A DNA stretch of 64,000 nt from Gammaproteobacteria bacterium (GTDB lineage Bacteria > Pseudomonadota > Gammaproteobacteria > Steroidobacterales > Rariloculaceae). Below, in pieces: positions 63,466-64,000 of this stretch. Location: NCBI GenBank assembly GCA_022825505.1, contig JAJDWR010000036.1, positions 132,034-196,033 of the forward strand, in the 5' to 3' direction. Positions within the stretch are counted from its first letter, which is position 1. Every line of letters begins with the position of its first letter. The notes beneath the pieces were generated by a model that searched no databases, was not told the DNA's origin, and saw only the letters and a list, made by a program, of their open reading frames with translations. Both the position numbers and the translations under genes were made by a program.

Positions 63466-64000
63466 AGCCGATTCCGCGTACCGTGTGAATCAACGGCTGC
63501 TCGAATCCCTTGTCGATCTTCTGGCGCAGCCGGCTGACATGGACATCGATCACGTTGGTCTGGGGGTCGAAGTGATAGTGCCACACAGCCTCCAGGAGCA
63601 TCGCGCGCGTGACCACGTGGCCCGCGTTACGCATCAGGTACTCCAGAAGCTGGAACTCCCGGGGCTTGAGATCGATCTCGATGTCCTCGCGAAAGACCTG
63701 TCTTGCCAGTAGATTCATGTGCAGCCCATCGACCTGCAGCGACGTGTTGACCTCGCGGCTCGCCGCCCGCCGGGCCAGCGCCTCGATTCGGGCAATCAGT
63801 TCGGAGAACGCAAACGGTTTGACCAGGTAATCGTCTCCGCCCGCCTTCAACCCGTGAACACGGTCGTCCACGTCGCCCAGTGCGCTCAGGATCAGGACGG
63901 GCGTCTCGTTTCCCGCGGCACGAACTGCCTGTATGGCGCTCAACCCGTCCATACCCGGCAGCATGCGATCCACCACGAACATGTCGACGGAGTCGTCGGC
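63446..64000 (-). CDS. OmpR-family response regulator (5' end beyond window)
   Basis: Partial response regulator; the frame is open to the last base, so its N-terminus lies outside the window. The phosphorylation site is in FVVDRMLPGMDGL, the switch lysine in DYLVKPFAFSEL, and the C-terminal winged helix has LKPREFQLLEYLMRNAGHVVTRA and VIDVHVSRLRQKIDKGF. It is transcribed before and overlaps the kinase gene, so the two form an operon. Confidence 0.93.
   Translation of the reverse strand, partial: ADDSVDMFVVDRMLPGMDGLSAIQAVRAAGNETPVLILSALGDVDDRVHGLKAGGDDYLVKPFAFSELIARIEALARRAASREVNTSLQVDGLHMNLLARQVFREDIEIDLKPREFQLLEYLMRNAGHVVTRAMLLEAVWHYHFDPQTNVIDVHVSRLRQKIDKGFEQPLIHTVRGIGYVLGTS

Overview
The window is GC-rich (roughly 60-65% by eye) and densely coded. 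It looks like chromosome of a free-living or host-associated gammaproteobacterium. Three things support this: the blocks rpsP-rimM-trmD-rplS and rpsF-rpsR-DUF2232-rplI-dnaB-radA, a GcvR-type ACT protein, and TRAP genes with a TatT partner. The secreted DUF1592/DUF1552/ankyrin, DUF6152 and quinoprotein genes are typical of poorly cultured marine or sponge-associated gammaproteobacteria, but I cannot name an order. I see no IS element, integrase, CRISPR array or rRNA, and no stretch over 300 bases without a gene.

Layout. 0.1-9.1 kb (+): gcvR-like, a BepA-like M48 protease, then a complete SUF iron-sulfur operon (Rrf2 regulator, sufB, sufC, sufD, sufS, sufU, sufT) behind a palindromic operator, and a SixA-like phosphatase. 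9.1-25.5 kb (-): sppA; a TRAP transporter (dctM, dctQ, dctP, tatT); the rplS-trmD-rimM-rpsP operon; radA, dnaB, rplI, a DUF2232 protein, rpsR, rpsF, rlmB and rnr. A tRNA-Leu(CAG) on the + strand starts beside rnr. 25.7-35 kb (-): secreted proteins (two beta-propellers, an FGE-fold protein, an ankyrin protein, DUF1552 and DUF1592 proteins).

35-61 kb appears to be an aromatic-compound catabolic island. On the - strand are a fused 3-oxoacid CoA-transferase, two p-cresol-methylhydroxylase-type flavoproteins with one cytochrome between them, and a four-gene secreted module (DUF6152, MBL-fold and two related DUF proteins). On the + strand are a tannase/feruloyl-esterase-family enzyme and a tight operon of two-subunit hydroquinone 1,2-dioxygenase, a semialdehyde dehydrogenase, a Rieske ferredoxin and CobS/CobT. 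On the - strand again are maleylacetate reductase, a PQQ dehydrogenase, DUF6152 proteins, an esterase, and two flavocytochrome-like oxidoreductases. A glutathionyl-hydroquinone reductase on the + strand closes the island.

The parts fit this route: 4-alkylphenol, oxidised alkylphenol, (a Baeyer-Villiger step not found here), aryl ester, hydroquinone, 4-hydroxymuconic semialdehyde, maleylacetate, 3-oxoadipate, 3-oxoadipyl-CoA. The route is inferred from gene families and context. The most unusual point is that cobS and cobT are translationally coupled to the hydroquinone operon with no cobalamin genes nearby, which suggests a MoxR/VWA-type metalloenzyme maturation role. 61.3-64 kb (-): a small secreted protein and an OmpR-type two-component system cut by the window end.
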